Shown piece by piece: positions 56,281 through 64,000 of a stretch of DNA of 64,000 nt; the stretch's first letter is position 1; each line of letters begins with the position of its first letter. Source of the DNA: Zygnema cylindricum (taxonomy: Eukaryota; Streptophyta; Zygnematophyceae; Zygnematales; Zygnemataceae); assembly GCA_037447655.1 (NCBI GenBank), contig JBBHKE010000421.1, positions 21,536 through 85,535 on the forward strand, read 5' to 3'. The notes below the pieces were generated by a model. That model was given only the letters and a program-made list of their open reading frames with translations, made no database searches and was not told the origin of the DNA. Made by a program: the position numbers and the translations under genes.

Positions 56281-57000
56281 CAAACGGTCAACCGAAACCG
56301 TGACCGACCGTTAACCGACCGCCCGCGCCGGATCCGGAACGGATTCGGTTGCCAAATTTTGGGGGTCGGGCGGTTACGGTCGGTTGACTCACCAGGAAAA
56401 AAAAAACGGTCAGTTACGGTCGGTCAAACAAAAAACCAAAAAAAAAGAAAATTTTGTACTTTTTTTTTCCAATATTATTGTTCTTTGTACTTTTGGTATC
56501 GTGGAAGTACGTGGCATCATGATTTGCGTAGCAAATCTGACACGGTACTGTAGTTAGCTATTTATTTCGCAAATCAAAGGGAACGCGACAAAGCGTCGCA
56601 AATCTGACACGGTAGTACACTATTCATTTCGAAAATCTTAGGGAAAGCGACAAAGCGTCTCAAATCTGACACGGTAGTACAATATTCATTTCGCAAATCT
56701 TAGGGAACGCGACAAAGCGTCGCAAATCTGACACGGTAGTAACACTATTCATTTCGCAAATCTTAAGGAACGCGACAAATCGTAATTATTGGCTTATTCC
56801 GTTGTACATTGATTAATTTTGTACTTTTTCGGTTACGGGCGGGCACGGTTAGTCGCGAAAAATCAAGATTCGGTTAATTCATTTTTTCGTAAACGACGGT
56901 CGGTTAACGGTTAACAATTTTGGAGCGTGACAAAACTCGGTCGGGCGTCGGTTACTCAGATTTTGAAAAAAAAAAACGGTCGGTTTCGGGTATGATTTTT
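56281..57000. repeat. CGGTCGGTT-rich degenerate repeat, possible hAT-type MITE
   Basis: Blocks such as GGGCGGTTACGGTCGGTTG and GGTCGGTTAACGGTTAAC recur in both orientations near the two ends of a ~700-bp stretch. The style is that of plant hAT-like non-autonomous elements. A 62-67 bp tandem array sits in the middle. Boundaries are uncertain and no target duplication was found. Confidence 0.35.
56525..56782 (+). repeat. Tandem array, about four copies of a 62-67 bp unit
   Basis: Repeats of AAATCTGACACGGTAGTA followed by ATTCATTTCGCAAATC and GGAACGCGACAAAGCG start at 56533, 56600, 56662 and 56724. Copies differ by a few substitutions. Confidence 0.85.
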
Positions 57001-57269
57001 TTTGACTTTTGCGACCTCTGCCCAGCGTTCCAAAAAACTTGTACGGCATTCGAAAGTTGTTCTCAATGTACTGTTGTACTTTTCCTAGAAAATCTGTACG
57101 GCTTGCAAAAGTGAGTACTATTGTACCTTTTCCATAATACCCGACGGCCCCTCAAACAAAATGGATCAGAGCCCCGCCCGCCTTTAATGTTTTTTTTACA
57201 AGAAAATCCGTGGCAGTTTGAACTTTTACATTAGGGTATTTTAGGGTTTGTAACAAGCTCAGGGCAGCC

Positions 57270-57335
57270 ATGGCGGAGTCGTCTCCCTGCAAGGAAGTCA
57301 GGGGTGGTTCGTCCATGTCGTCTTTGCCTCCTGAG
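57270..57335 (+). CDS. F-box/LRR protein, exon 1 (start of gene)
   Basis: The ATG sits in the good context GCAGCCATGG, 30 bp after TTTTAGGGTTTG (a telo-box-like motif common upstream of plant genes). The 22 codons end in SSLPPE, the start of an F-box, before donor GAG|GTGTGA. Exons 1-7 below were placed by eye and their phases chain as 0,2,0,2,2,0,0. The product looks like an F-box adaptor: N-terminal F-box (exons 1-2) and leucine-rich repeats (exons 3-9). Such proteins typically recruit substrates to SCF ubiquitin ligases. The gene continues past the window edge. Substrate and subfamily cannot be told. Confidence 0.6.
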
Positions 57336-57342
57336 GTGTGAT

Positions 57343-57540
57343 ATCTCTCTTCTCTCTTTCTCCCCCTCTCCCTCTCCCTCTCCTCTTTCTCTCCCTCTCC
57401 CTCTCCCTCTCCCTCTCCCTCTCCCTCTCCCTCTCCCTCTCCCTCTCCCTCTCCCTCTCCCTCTCCCTCTCCCCCGCCCTCTCCCTTTCCGTCTCCCTCT
57501 CCCTCTCCCACTCCCTTTCCCTCTCTCTTTTCCTATCTCT
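57343..57540 (+). repeat. (CTCCCT)n microsatellite in intron 1
   Basis: Long hexanucleotide CCCTCT array with few interruptions, just after the exon 1 donor. Confidence 0.95.
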
Positions 57541-57946
57541 CTCGATCCTTATGTAAATTTTTAGTTTTATCAATCCTCGAATGCCCATAGAAATGTATGC
57601 TTCCAACTAAAAAAAAAAAATCTCATGCGCTTGATACATGAAATTCTTTCATTCTTTTTCTTTTCATATTTTTTTTTTCTTGCCAAATGCTCCGTTATTT
57701 TTGATGGGAAATTTTTTTGGTTGTTTTTTTAAAACAGAAAAAAATGTCAAGCAATCTTATATCATGGAGAAAATAACGAAAAAAAAAAACAAACGATGTA
57801 AATGGTCACAAATTACACTAAATTTCAGTATTCATTCTTGTTTAATCCTTCATAAGAGTAATGCCAACTATTCGAGGTGTCGAGGTTAAAATAATTTGTC
57901 CTTTACAAAGCCAGAAATGGTAAAGTCATCACAAATTCATGGTTGT

Positions 57947-58190
57947 TCTCCTCCTCTCCCTCTCCCCTTCTCTCCCTCTCGTCCTCTCCCTCTCCCCCTC
58001 CCTCTCTCTCCCCCTCTCCCTCTCTCTCCCCCTCTCCCTCTCCCTCTCTTTCTTCCCCCCTCTCCTGCTCCTCTCTCTCTTCCTCTCTCCCTCCCTCCCT
58101 CTCTTCCTGCCTCCCTCCCTCTCTCCCTCTTCCCCCCCCCCTCCCTCTCTCTGTCTGTCTCTCTCTCTCCCTTTCTCTCTCTCGCATGGA
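57947..58190 (+). repeat. CT-rich tract before exon 2
   Basis: Mixed (CCCTCT)n and (CT)n, ending just before the acceptor AAACAG. It may act as an extreme polypyrimidine tract. Confidence 0.95.
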
Positions 58191-58195
58191 AACAG

Positions 58196-58284
58196 TTGGT
58201 GGCCCGAATTCTTTTCCCTCTTGGGATAGCTTCTTGGGCTCGTTTGGCGAGTACCTCTCTCACTTTCAAACGTGCATCTTCGAG
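58196..58284 (+). CDS. F-box/LRR protein, exon 2 (F-box body)
   Basis: Between AAACAG and GAG|GTATGC. Reads LVARILFPLG then SWARLASTS and FKRASS, which completes the F-box pattern LPxE-L...I...L...LA begun in exon 1. Exon 1 is in phase with it. Ends with two bases of a split codon. Confidence 0.7.
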
Positions 58285-58716
58285 GTATGCGGCTCCCTAA
58301 AAGCGAACTGAAATTAATATTAGGGGTCTTTGAAGCGAAATGGACATAATGTTTGGGGTCCTGAGAGTGAAATGGACATAATGTTAGGGTCGCGGAATTA
58401 GACGGAAAATGTAAATCGTGGAGTTTTGGAACAACTGAACTTCTTGATCTTGGAATTTCTTTATCTTAGATGTCACTTTTGTGAAGCGGACACATAAAAT
58501 AGTGTAAACCATGGAAATTTGAACGACAAAAAGTTATGAACCACATTTTTCTAGGAACACCACTTTTTCCCAGCACTATTTGACACTATCTGATAAAATT
58601 TATTTTTCATACTCTTTAGTTCATCCATACTAATCACTATAGATGATCTCTCATATCTTTTTTTGCGAAGTAATCAGTTATTAATTCTTCATTTTGTGTG
58701 TTGTTAATACCAACAG

Positions 58717-58831
58717 CCTCCTTGCAGGGTTGGAGTTTGTCGACTTGAAAAATGCCGGAGCCCTATTGGATGGATTGTGTCTTGCCGGGGTAGTTTCAAA
58801 CCTCGGGCCAAATCTTTCTCGAATGGAACTC
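58717..58831 (+). CDS. F-box/LRR protein, exon 3
   Basis: Acceptor CCAACAG|C, donor CTC|GTAAGC. Reads LEFVDLKNAG and NLGPNLSRMEL, a first leucine-rich repeat. The single leading base completes the codon left by exon 2. Confidence 0.7.
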
Positions 58832-59034
58832 GTAAGCTCGGAGAGAAAAAACTTTTTTTCATTTCTGTTTGGATTCCTGTTTTCATTTTCGTGTTTTCAA
58901 TTCCCTGTTTTCATTCCCTTGTTTTCGGTTCCGTATTTTCTATTCCGTATGTTTGATTCCTTGTTTTTTGATTCTGTGTTTTCAAGTCCATGTTTTCAAC
59001 TCTGTTTCCTCATTAAGTGGTGTTTTGTTCTTGT

Positions 59035-59125
59035 GAAAGAGGAGGGAGAGGTAGAAGGAGAGATAGAGCGAGTGGTAATGGGAGAGGGAGAGGGAGAGGG
59101 AGAGGGAGAGGGAGAGGGAAAAGTG
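59035..59125 (+). repeat. (GGGAGA)n purine microsatellite in intron 3
   Basis: GAGGGAGAGGGAGAGGG-type array on the sense strand, opposite in strand to the CT tracts of the other introns. Confidence 0.9.
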
Positions 59126-59175
59126 TTTGGAATTTGATTAAGGTTCTATGTCAGACCATGTTTTGTATTTTGCAG

Positions 59176-59321
59176 GATTGTTGGCATTTGGAGGATTCTG
59201 GGGCCAATCTGATTCCGCCGGGTGTCACGGAATTGGCTTTATGTGGAGTCGATCATCATTCCGATGAACTTCTTTCAAGTGGGAATTTTCTCTGCAACTG
59301 TGTTTCCATGCATGGAATTCT
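59176..59321 (+). CDS. F-box/LRR protein, exon 4
   Basis: Acceptor TTTTGCAG|GATTG. Reads WHLEDSGANL and GVTELALCGVD, LRR-like. The donor is uncertain: CT|GTAACC at 59322 keeps the phase for exon 5, while an earlier AA|GTGGGA at 59279 does not. Confidence 0.5.
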
Positions 59322-59513
59322 GTAACCCGTGGAGCTTTTATAATTTTCTGTATTATTAGATTGCATTTGCAAGCTTGAGTTTGAACCGTTGTTGCTAATC
59401 CACACTATTGTCGATAGTATACTTCCAGATGAAGATGGCCTTTAAGTTGAACGCATTTTTGTAAACATGTTTTTTATGTTATTTTTCAATTAAGATTTGT
59501 TGGTTTTCCCTAG

Positions 59514-59591
59514 GAAGAATTTAAAGTTCATAAGTTGTGCGGATCAGACTTATGGCGATGAAAATTGTACCAAGTTGCAAGTGTCCTTTTT
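59514..59591 (+). CDS. F-box/LRR protein, exon 5
   Basis: Acceptor TTCCCTAG|G. Reads KNLKFISCADQ then CTKLQ, a typical LRR (L-x2-L-x-I-x-x-C). Donor TTTTT|GTGAGC keeps the phase; CAA|GTGTCC at 59581 is an alternative. Confidence 0.5.
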
Positions 59592-59645
59592 GTGAGCTCT
59601 AAGAGTGTCTCTTTGTTTTTTTGGAACTGTAGTTGTGGCTTCAAG

Positions 59646-59829
59646 ACTCGGAAGTCAACTCAAACGATTCGCATATTCGGGATTTGGCGGTACAGTGGAC
59701 ATAATGGGGTTTTTTAGTTTGGCTGAAAGTTTCCAAAATCTCACTACTTTTGCTTTGGACAGTGGAGAAGCTTTGGATTCCAATTATGTAATTCGAACTG
59801 TGGCGTCCTATTGTCCCAATCTCGTGGAT
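59646..59829 (+). CDS. F-box/LRR protein, exon 6
   Basis: Reads LGSQLKRFAYSGF, FQNLTTFALDSGE and CPNLVD, two LRR units. Donor GAT|GTGAGC. An acceptor at TTCAAG|AC keeps phase with exon 5; the CTGTAG six to sixteen bases upstream is the alternative. Confidence 0.65.
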
Positions 59830-60101
59830 GTGAGCTCCTACGATTTAGACGTGGTGGGAGATCATCTCTCTTTCTCTCTCTGTTGCTCTCTCTCCTTCTC
59901 TCTCTTCCATGCTCTCTCTCTGCTTCTCGCTCTCCCCTCTGTCTTTCTAGCAGTGAAGGTAGAAATGCAATCAAATTGAACCTTTTTGAACATTTAATAT
60001 CATAGATTTACAATGCCGATTATTTGGGTGTTTTGGTAAAAGAAACAGGTAAGAGAAACACCTCGACAAAAGGCAAAAACGCTAAAGACATCTAGATTTA
60101 T

Positions 60102-60164
60102 GCACACACACACACACACACACAGACACACACACACACATATGTGTGTGTGTGTGTGTGTGTA
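60102..60164. repeat. (CA)n-(TG)n palindromic microsatellite
   Basis: CACACA repeats run directly into TATGTGTGTG repeats, giving a self-complementary hairpin of about 2 x 22 bp in intron 6. Confidence 0.95.
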
Positions 60165-60680
60165 TTCTGGAGTTGAGATATATTTTACGACTATTTGATC
60201 AGTGTTTAAGTTTTAAAACACTCAGCCATTCTTTCTAACTATGTCTTTGGGTACTATTTTCAATTTAAACTTTGTGGTCTTGTTGAAAAGGTAAAAACCT
60301 TATTCTTAAAGGCCTGTTTTTTGGTGGATAAATAGTTTAGATCTTCCACACCAAAGGTGGTTGACGTCAATTGGCCAGAATGACTGCCAGCAATAAAGAA
60401 AATGTGTTCTTAAATATGACGACTTAAAAACTACACCCAAAGACCTTGTACATAACAATGTAGGTTATGTGTAATCACCTAGTCCATTTTAGAAACGGTT
60501 TTAATTCGTTCTCAATTGGGTTTTTGGCTCAGAATTTATAATATTAAGGCGGATTTCTTTACCAGAGATGTCAATTTCACGTTTTTTTCTCTTCTGATAT
60601 CCAATGCTCAAAGTTTTGCGTTCAATATTTTGGCGATGCTTTTTTTAATTTCGATGTAAATGTCCATTTTTTCATTGCAG

Positions 60681-60857
60681 GTAACGTTGAGTTGTTTTCT
60701 CCAGTATGGGATTCTTTTGAAGCGTTTTAAAAATAAGAGGAGGCACAGCAAAGGGTTTGCTGTGACAGATGACATACTGTCTCTTCTTACAGAGATGTGC
60801 CCTTTATTGGAGGAACTAACACTCATTGACCACACCGATGGAGAAAGATCCGTAGTT
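60681..60857 (+). CDS. F-box/LRR protein, exon 7
   Basis: Acceptor TTGCAG|GTAACG, donor GTT|GTATGT (or TCC|GTAGTT at 60852, same phase). Reads a basic stretch KNKRRHS, then TDDILSLLTEMCPLLEELTL, a clear LRR with the CPxLxxLxL signature of AMN1/FBXL-type repeats. Confidence 0.75.
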
Positions 60858-61079
60858 GTATGTCCATTTCCATGTTCTCAATTGTGGCTGGGAATATTAC
60901 TCTCCATGTTGTCAGTTGTCAGTTGCCTTCCAACTTAGTCCCTTTTTACAACGTTTTAATGTGTTCCTTTTCTGTTTCGGGATGTGAAGCCAAAACGCTT
61001 GTCTGATGAATGCAGGTTTTTTTTTTTGCTGCTTCTCTATTGGCTTTACAAGAAATCTGTATTAGATGTTGACGGTCCT

Positions 61080-61860
61080 CGATGACAGGAACTGACTGAC
61101 GGAAGGTAAAGAAGCAGATAAAGAAGCTAATGAGATAAGATACAGAAGCTGATGTTTAGAAGCAGACAGAAGTGGACAGTCAGAATCTGACAGCAGCAGA
61201 GTCATACGTTGAGGGATGGAAAATGACAAAGTCTTACTGACAGAAGCAGACAGAAGCAGATAAAGGATGCCAGAAGAGGACAGAAGCAAATTGCTGCAAA
61301 CAGAAACGGACAGAATCAAAGAAAGAAGCAGGCGAAAGCTGACAGAAGCAGATAAAAGCTGCAGACTCTGAAAAGTCATTCTACTGAAATTTTCTGTCTC
61401 GGTTTTTTGTCGGCTGACAACTGTAAGCAACTTTCCACAAAACAGCAAAAGCTTGACGGAAAAAACTGAAGTGGCATGGACGTCGTCACCACAGAAAAAG
61501 ATTCCTTCTCCTTGGTTGTAGAGCATATTCATACAAAATTGTACAGCTAGAATGTACGAGAAAATATAAAATGTATGGACATGGAAAGCTGTATGTGAGA
61601 AAAGATTTATTTGCCATTGCCCGCTTTTTGACAGAAGCTTGACAGAAAGATTACTTCGTTATGCAGCAGTTAAAACTTCCCATAAGATGCCAGCTACCGA
61701 GGATTATTGCGTGACAGAAAATTTGACAGAAAATTTCAATCGGAATTGACAGAAGCCGACAGAAGCAAACAACAGAAGCTGACAGAATCCGACAGAAACA
61801 AACATAAGCTGACAGAATCTGACAGAAAGCTGACAGAAGTTGACAAGTGGTATGTGACAG
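61080..61860 (+). repeat. Dispersed GACAGAAGC minisatellite
   Basis: Dozens of copies of GACAGAAGC/TGACAGAAT occur in two clusters (61080-61370 and 61628-61860) separated by unique sequence. All lie in the same orientation, in the large intron between exons 7 and 8. Confidence 0.85.
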
Positions 61861-62000
61861 GATATCTCGGATACTGGTCTCCTGTATTTGACAGAGAGAG
61901 CGAAGACTCTGCGTGTTTTGAGGCTCCGACTTGCCGCTCCACAGGCAGGGCGCTGTTCAGCAGTGGCAGTCATGGAGTGTATGGGCCAAAAGCCTGAAAA

Positions 62001-62210
<210 letters not shown>

Positions 62211-62595
62211 TAAGCCCATGAAATACCTCTAGGATACGGGAAAGCCCATGTAATGTAAAGTCCTAATGGGAATATGTTCTGTTGCCCAATGTTCACATAT
62301 CTCAAACTTGGGTTTAATAATAAATCTCATAATGTAAGTCTATGTGGGAGGATTAGTACACTGTTCAAGTTAGTGAATATGGGGAAAAAAATATCTTTTA
62401 ATTTGAAGGTGAATGATCTTTCGCCTTTGTTCACTTAAATAATATCAGAGATGTACCCCTATCCGACAGAATTGTACCAATATGTACAGTTTTTATGATG
62501 GGTAACTTAACAGATAATTAATAATGAATAATTAATAGTGAATTTACCAGTATAATCCACGCTAATATTGGTGCATACTGCATTTTCGATGGCAG

Positions 62596-62681
62596 TGGCA
62601 AGTGCTTGTACTCATCTTACGACATTGGAGCTTTCCAATTTCAAGAGGCTTACCGATCCCCCCTTATATGAAATTATACAG
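62596..62681 (+). CDS. F-box/LRR protein, exon 8
   Basis: Reads ASACTHLTTLELSNFKRLTD, an LRR, before donor CAG|GTACAT. Acceptor GATGGCAG|TG is likely but leaves a phase mismatch with exon 7, so a small exon may be missing between them or one border is misplaced. Confidence 0.6.
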
Positions 62682-63074
62682 GTACATGTTTAAAGTAATT
62701 ATTTGTATTTATTTTACTTCACCGTCAACACTAATTTGTATGGACTGTACTACCTTCTAGGATTTGACTTTGTTCTGGTGCCCTACACAACAATTAGCGT
62801 GGATTTTATTGATCATAAACCCGAAAGAAATTGTCGATTGAGTGGCGTCTTTGCAGAGGTGCTCCTTATTTTTTGTCTTTTAAGGTAGGTGATTTGTCAT
62901 GAACCATTTTTTTCTTTTTTTTCCCAATCCATACTGCAACAACGAAGTACTTGAACTGGTTCAAATTTCGGTCAAATTTGTTATATTTTTGCAAATGAGT
63001 CGAACAAACGGATGGATAGTTTTCTGCGTGAGTGTTGCTCCATATGCTCAATCTCAAGTTTTTTTCTCTATTCT

Positions 63075-63496
63075 TTTTCCCTCCAGCTTTTTTGGTCTCT
63101 GGATGAGATCAGTCTCATGTTTCCTTCTCTATTTTCTTTTCCGTCACCGTGTCGGTCTCTTGAGGAGACCAGTCTCATGTTTCCTTCTCTATTTTAGTCT
63201 CATGTTTCCTTTTCTATTCTTTTTTTTCTAGCATTGTCGTACTCTAGAGGAGACCACTCTCATGTTTCCTTCTCTTTGTTTTTCCCTCCAGCGTTGTCGG
63301 TCTCTGGAGGAGATAAGTTTCATGTTTCCTTCTCTATTTTTGTTTTGCTCACCGTGTCGGTCTCTCAAGGAGACCAGTCTCATGTTTCCTTTTCTATTTT
63401 AGTCTCATGTTTCTATTTTTATTTTTTTTCCTCCAGCTTTTTTGGTCTCTCAAGGAGACCACTCTCATGTTTCCTTCTCTCTTCTTTTCCCTCCAG
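63075..63496 (+). repeat. Tandem array of 3' splice-site/exon-start copies before exon 9
   Basis: About six imperfect copies of a unit that begins with a pyrimidine tract and CTCCAG (or a related AG or CAC), followed by CGTTGTCGGTCTCTGGAGGAGA and TCTCATGTTTCCTTCTCT. Unit starts lie near 63087, 63148, 63232, 63292, 63353 and 63437. The first ~20 bases of each resemble the first bases of exon 9 at 63497. Confidence 0.8.
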
Positions 63497-63613
63497 CGTT
63501 GCCGGTCTCTGGAGGAATTCAGTGTGGACACAGCACCGATCAGTGGAGCCTCTCTAGAGCTTCTGGCAACCACTTCCCGCCTGCGAACTCTCTCGGTAAA
63601 ACACTGCAGAAAG
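63497..63613 (+). CDS. F-box/LRR protein, exon 9
   Basis: Acceptor TTTTCCCTCCAG|CGTTGC, donor AAG|GTGGGA; 39 codons in phase 0-0, joining in frame to exon 8. Reads CRSLEEFSVD, then LLATTSRLRTLSVKHCRK, two LRR halves. Further exons must lie beyond the window. Confidence 0.75.
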
Positions 63614-63627
63614 GTGGGACGACAGCT

Positions 63628-63892
63628 CTTTCTCTCTCTCTCTCTCTCTTTCTCTCTCTTCTTCCCTCTCTCCCTCCCTCTCTCCCTCCCTCTCCCTTCC
63701 CCCCTCTCCCTCTCCCTCTCTCCCCCCCTCCCTCCCTCCCTCTCGCTCCCTCTCCCTCCCTCTCGCTCCCTCTCCCTCGCTCCCTCTCCCTCTCCCTCGC
63801 TCCCTCTCCCTCTCCCTCGCTCCCTCTCCCTCTGGGAGAGGGGAGAGGGGAGGGGAGGGGAGAGGGGAGGGGAGAGGGGAGAGGAAGGGTGG
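63628..63892 (+). repeat. CT tract joined to G-rich GA tract
   Basis: (CCCTCT)n for about 200 bp turns at 63831-63840 into GGGAGAGGGGAGAGGGG repeats, making an inverted arrangement. The G-rich side carries many GGGG runs. Confidence 0.95.
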
Positions 63893-64000
63893 GCGAGAGA
63901 CAAGAGATAGGAGGGAAAAAGAAGGAACACAAAAGGGAGAGAGAAGAGACGGAAGAAGATGCTATCTTTCCCGATTTAGACGGGAGACGGGAGACAGGAA

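Noticed and set aside
56525-56782. CRISPR-like array
   Set aside because: The units are contiguous 62-67 bp tandem repeats without unique spacers, in a eukaryotic genome.
57152-57606. Open frames through CT/GA repeats (also at 3132, 4680, 57896, 61888 and 63394)
   Set aside because: Both strands and several frames are open only because hexanucleotide repeats lack stops; the peptides are SL, RE or GE repeats.

Overview
The window is eukaryotic DNA. It is AT-rich, has spliced exons with GT/AG borders, long (CCCTCT)n-type microsatellites and a thick load of decayed LTR retrotransposons. The lineage is most likely plant-like: the Ty1/copia pol motifs are of plant type, the primer-binding site of the main family matches 15 nt of the plant-type initiator-tRNA anticodon arm (recalled from memory), there is a trihelix-like DNA-binding domain, and a telo-box-like TTTAGGG motif lies upstream of an F-box gene. 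This is inference; no species can be named.

Layout. 1-8.4 kb: gene-poor DNA with a 2.1-kb element bounded by long inverted repeats, TA-flanked MITEs, GA/CT microsatellites and one decayed trihelix-domain gene. 8.4-55.2 kb: a nest of Ty1/copia elements. On the minus strand: K (LTR only; orientation plus), J (LTR and gag scrap), A (whose gag is split by A2), B (5.9 kb, inserted in an LTR shared by A and A2) and D (6.46 kb, inserted in C). On the plus strand: G1 and G2 (gag-only, pol-deleted derivatives), C, then a head-to-tail chain E-LTR-F-LTR-H-LTR-I ending in G2. All gag and pol frames are broken, so every copy is dead, but cis-acting signals are readable. 55.2-57.1 kb: a 620-bp MITE and a CGGTCGGTT-rich repeat with a 62-67 bp tandem array. 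57.1-64 kb: a plus-strand multi-exon gene for an F-box/leucine-rich-repeat protein with microsatellite-packed introns, running off the right edge.

Two copia lineages are present. Lineage I (A, A2, D, E, F, G, H, I, J) has LTRs of about 0.9-1.1 kb that end in a hairpin followed directly by GGTTATGGGCCCACC. This is complementary to the anticodon arm of initiator tRNA-Met, and the gag start codon lies inside it. Lineage II (B, C) has different LTRs and a different integrase signature.

The most interesting signals are in the lineage I LTRs: (1) the PBS/start-codon overlap; (2) hairpins in the LTR tail with compensatory base changes between copies; (3) a tRNA-like A-box/B-box segment always antisense to the element; (4) two gag-only copies with the same internal pol deletion. 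Next in interest is a tandem array of 3' splice-site copies in front of an F-box-gene exon.
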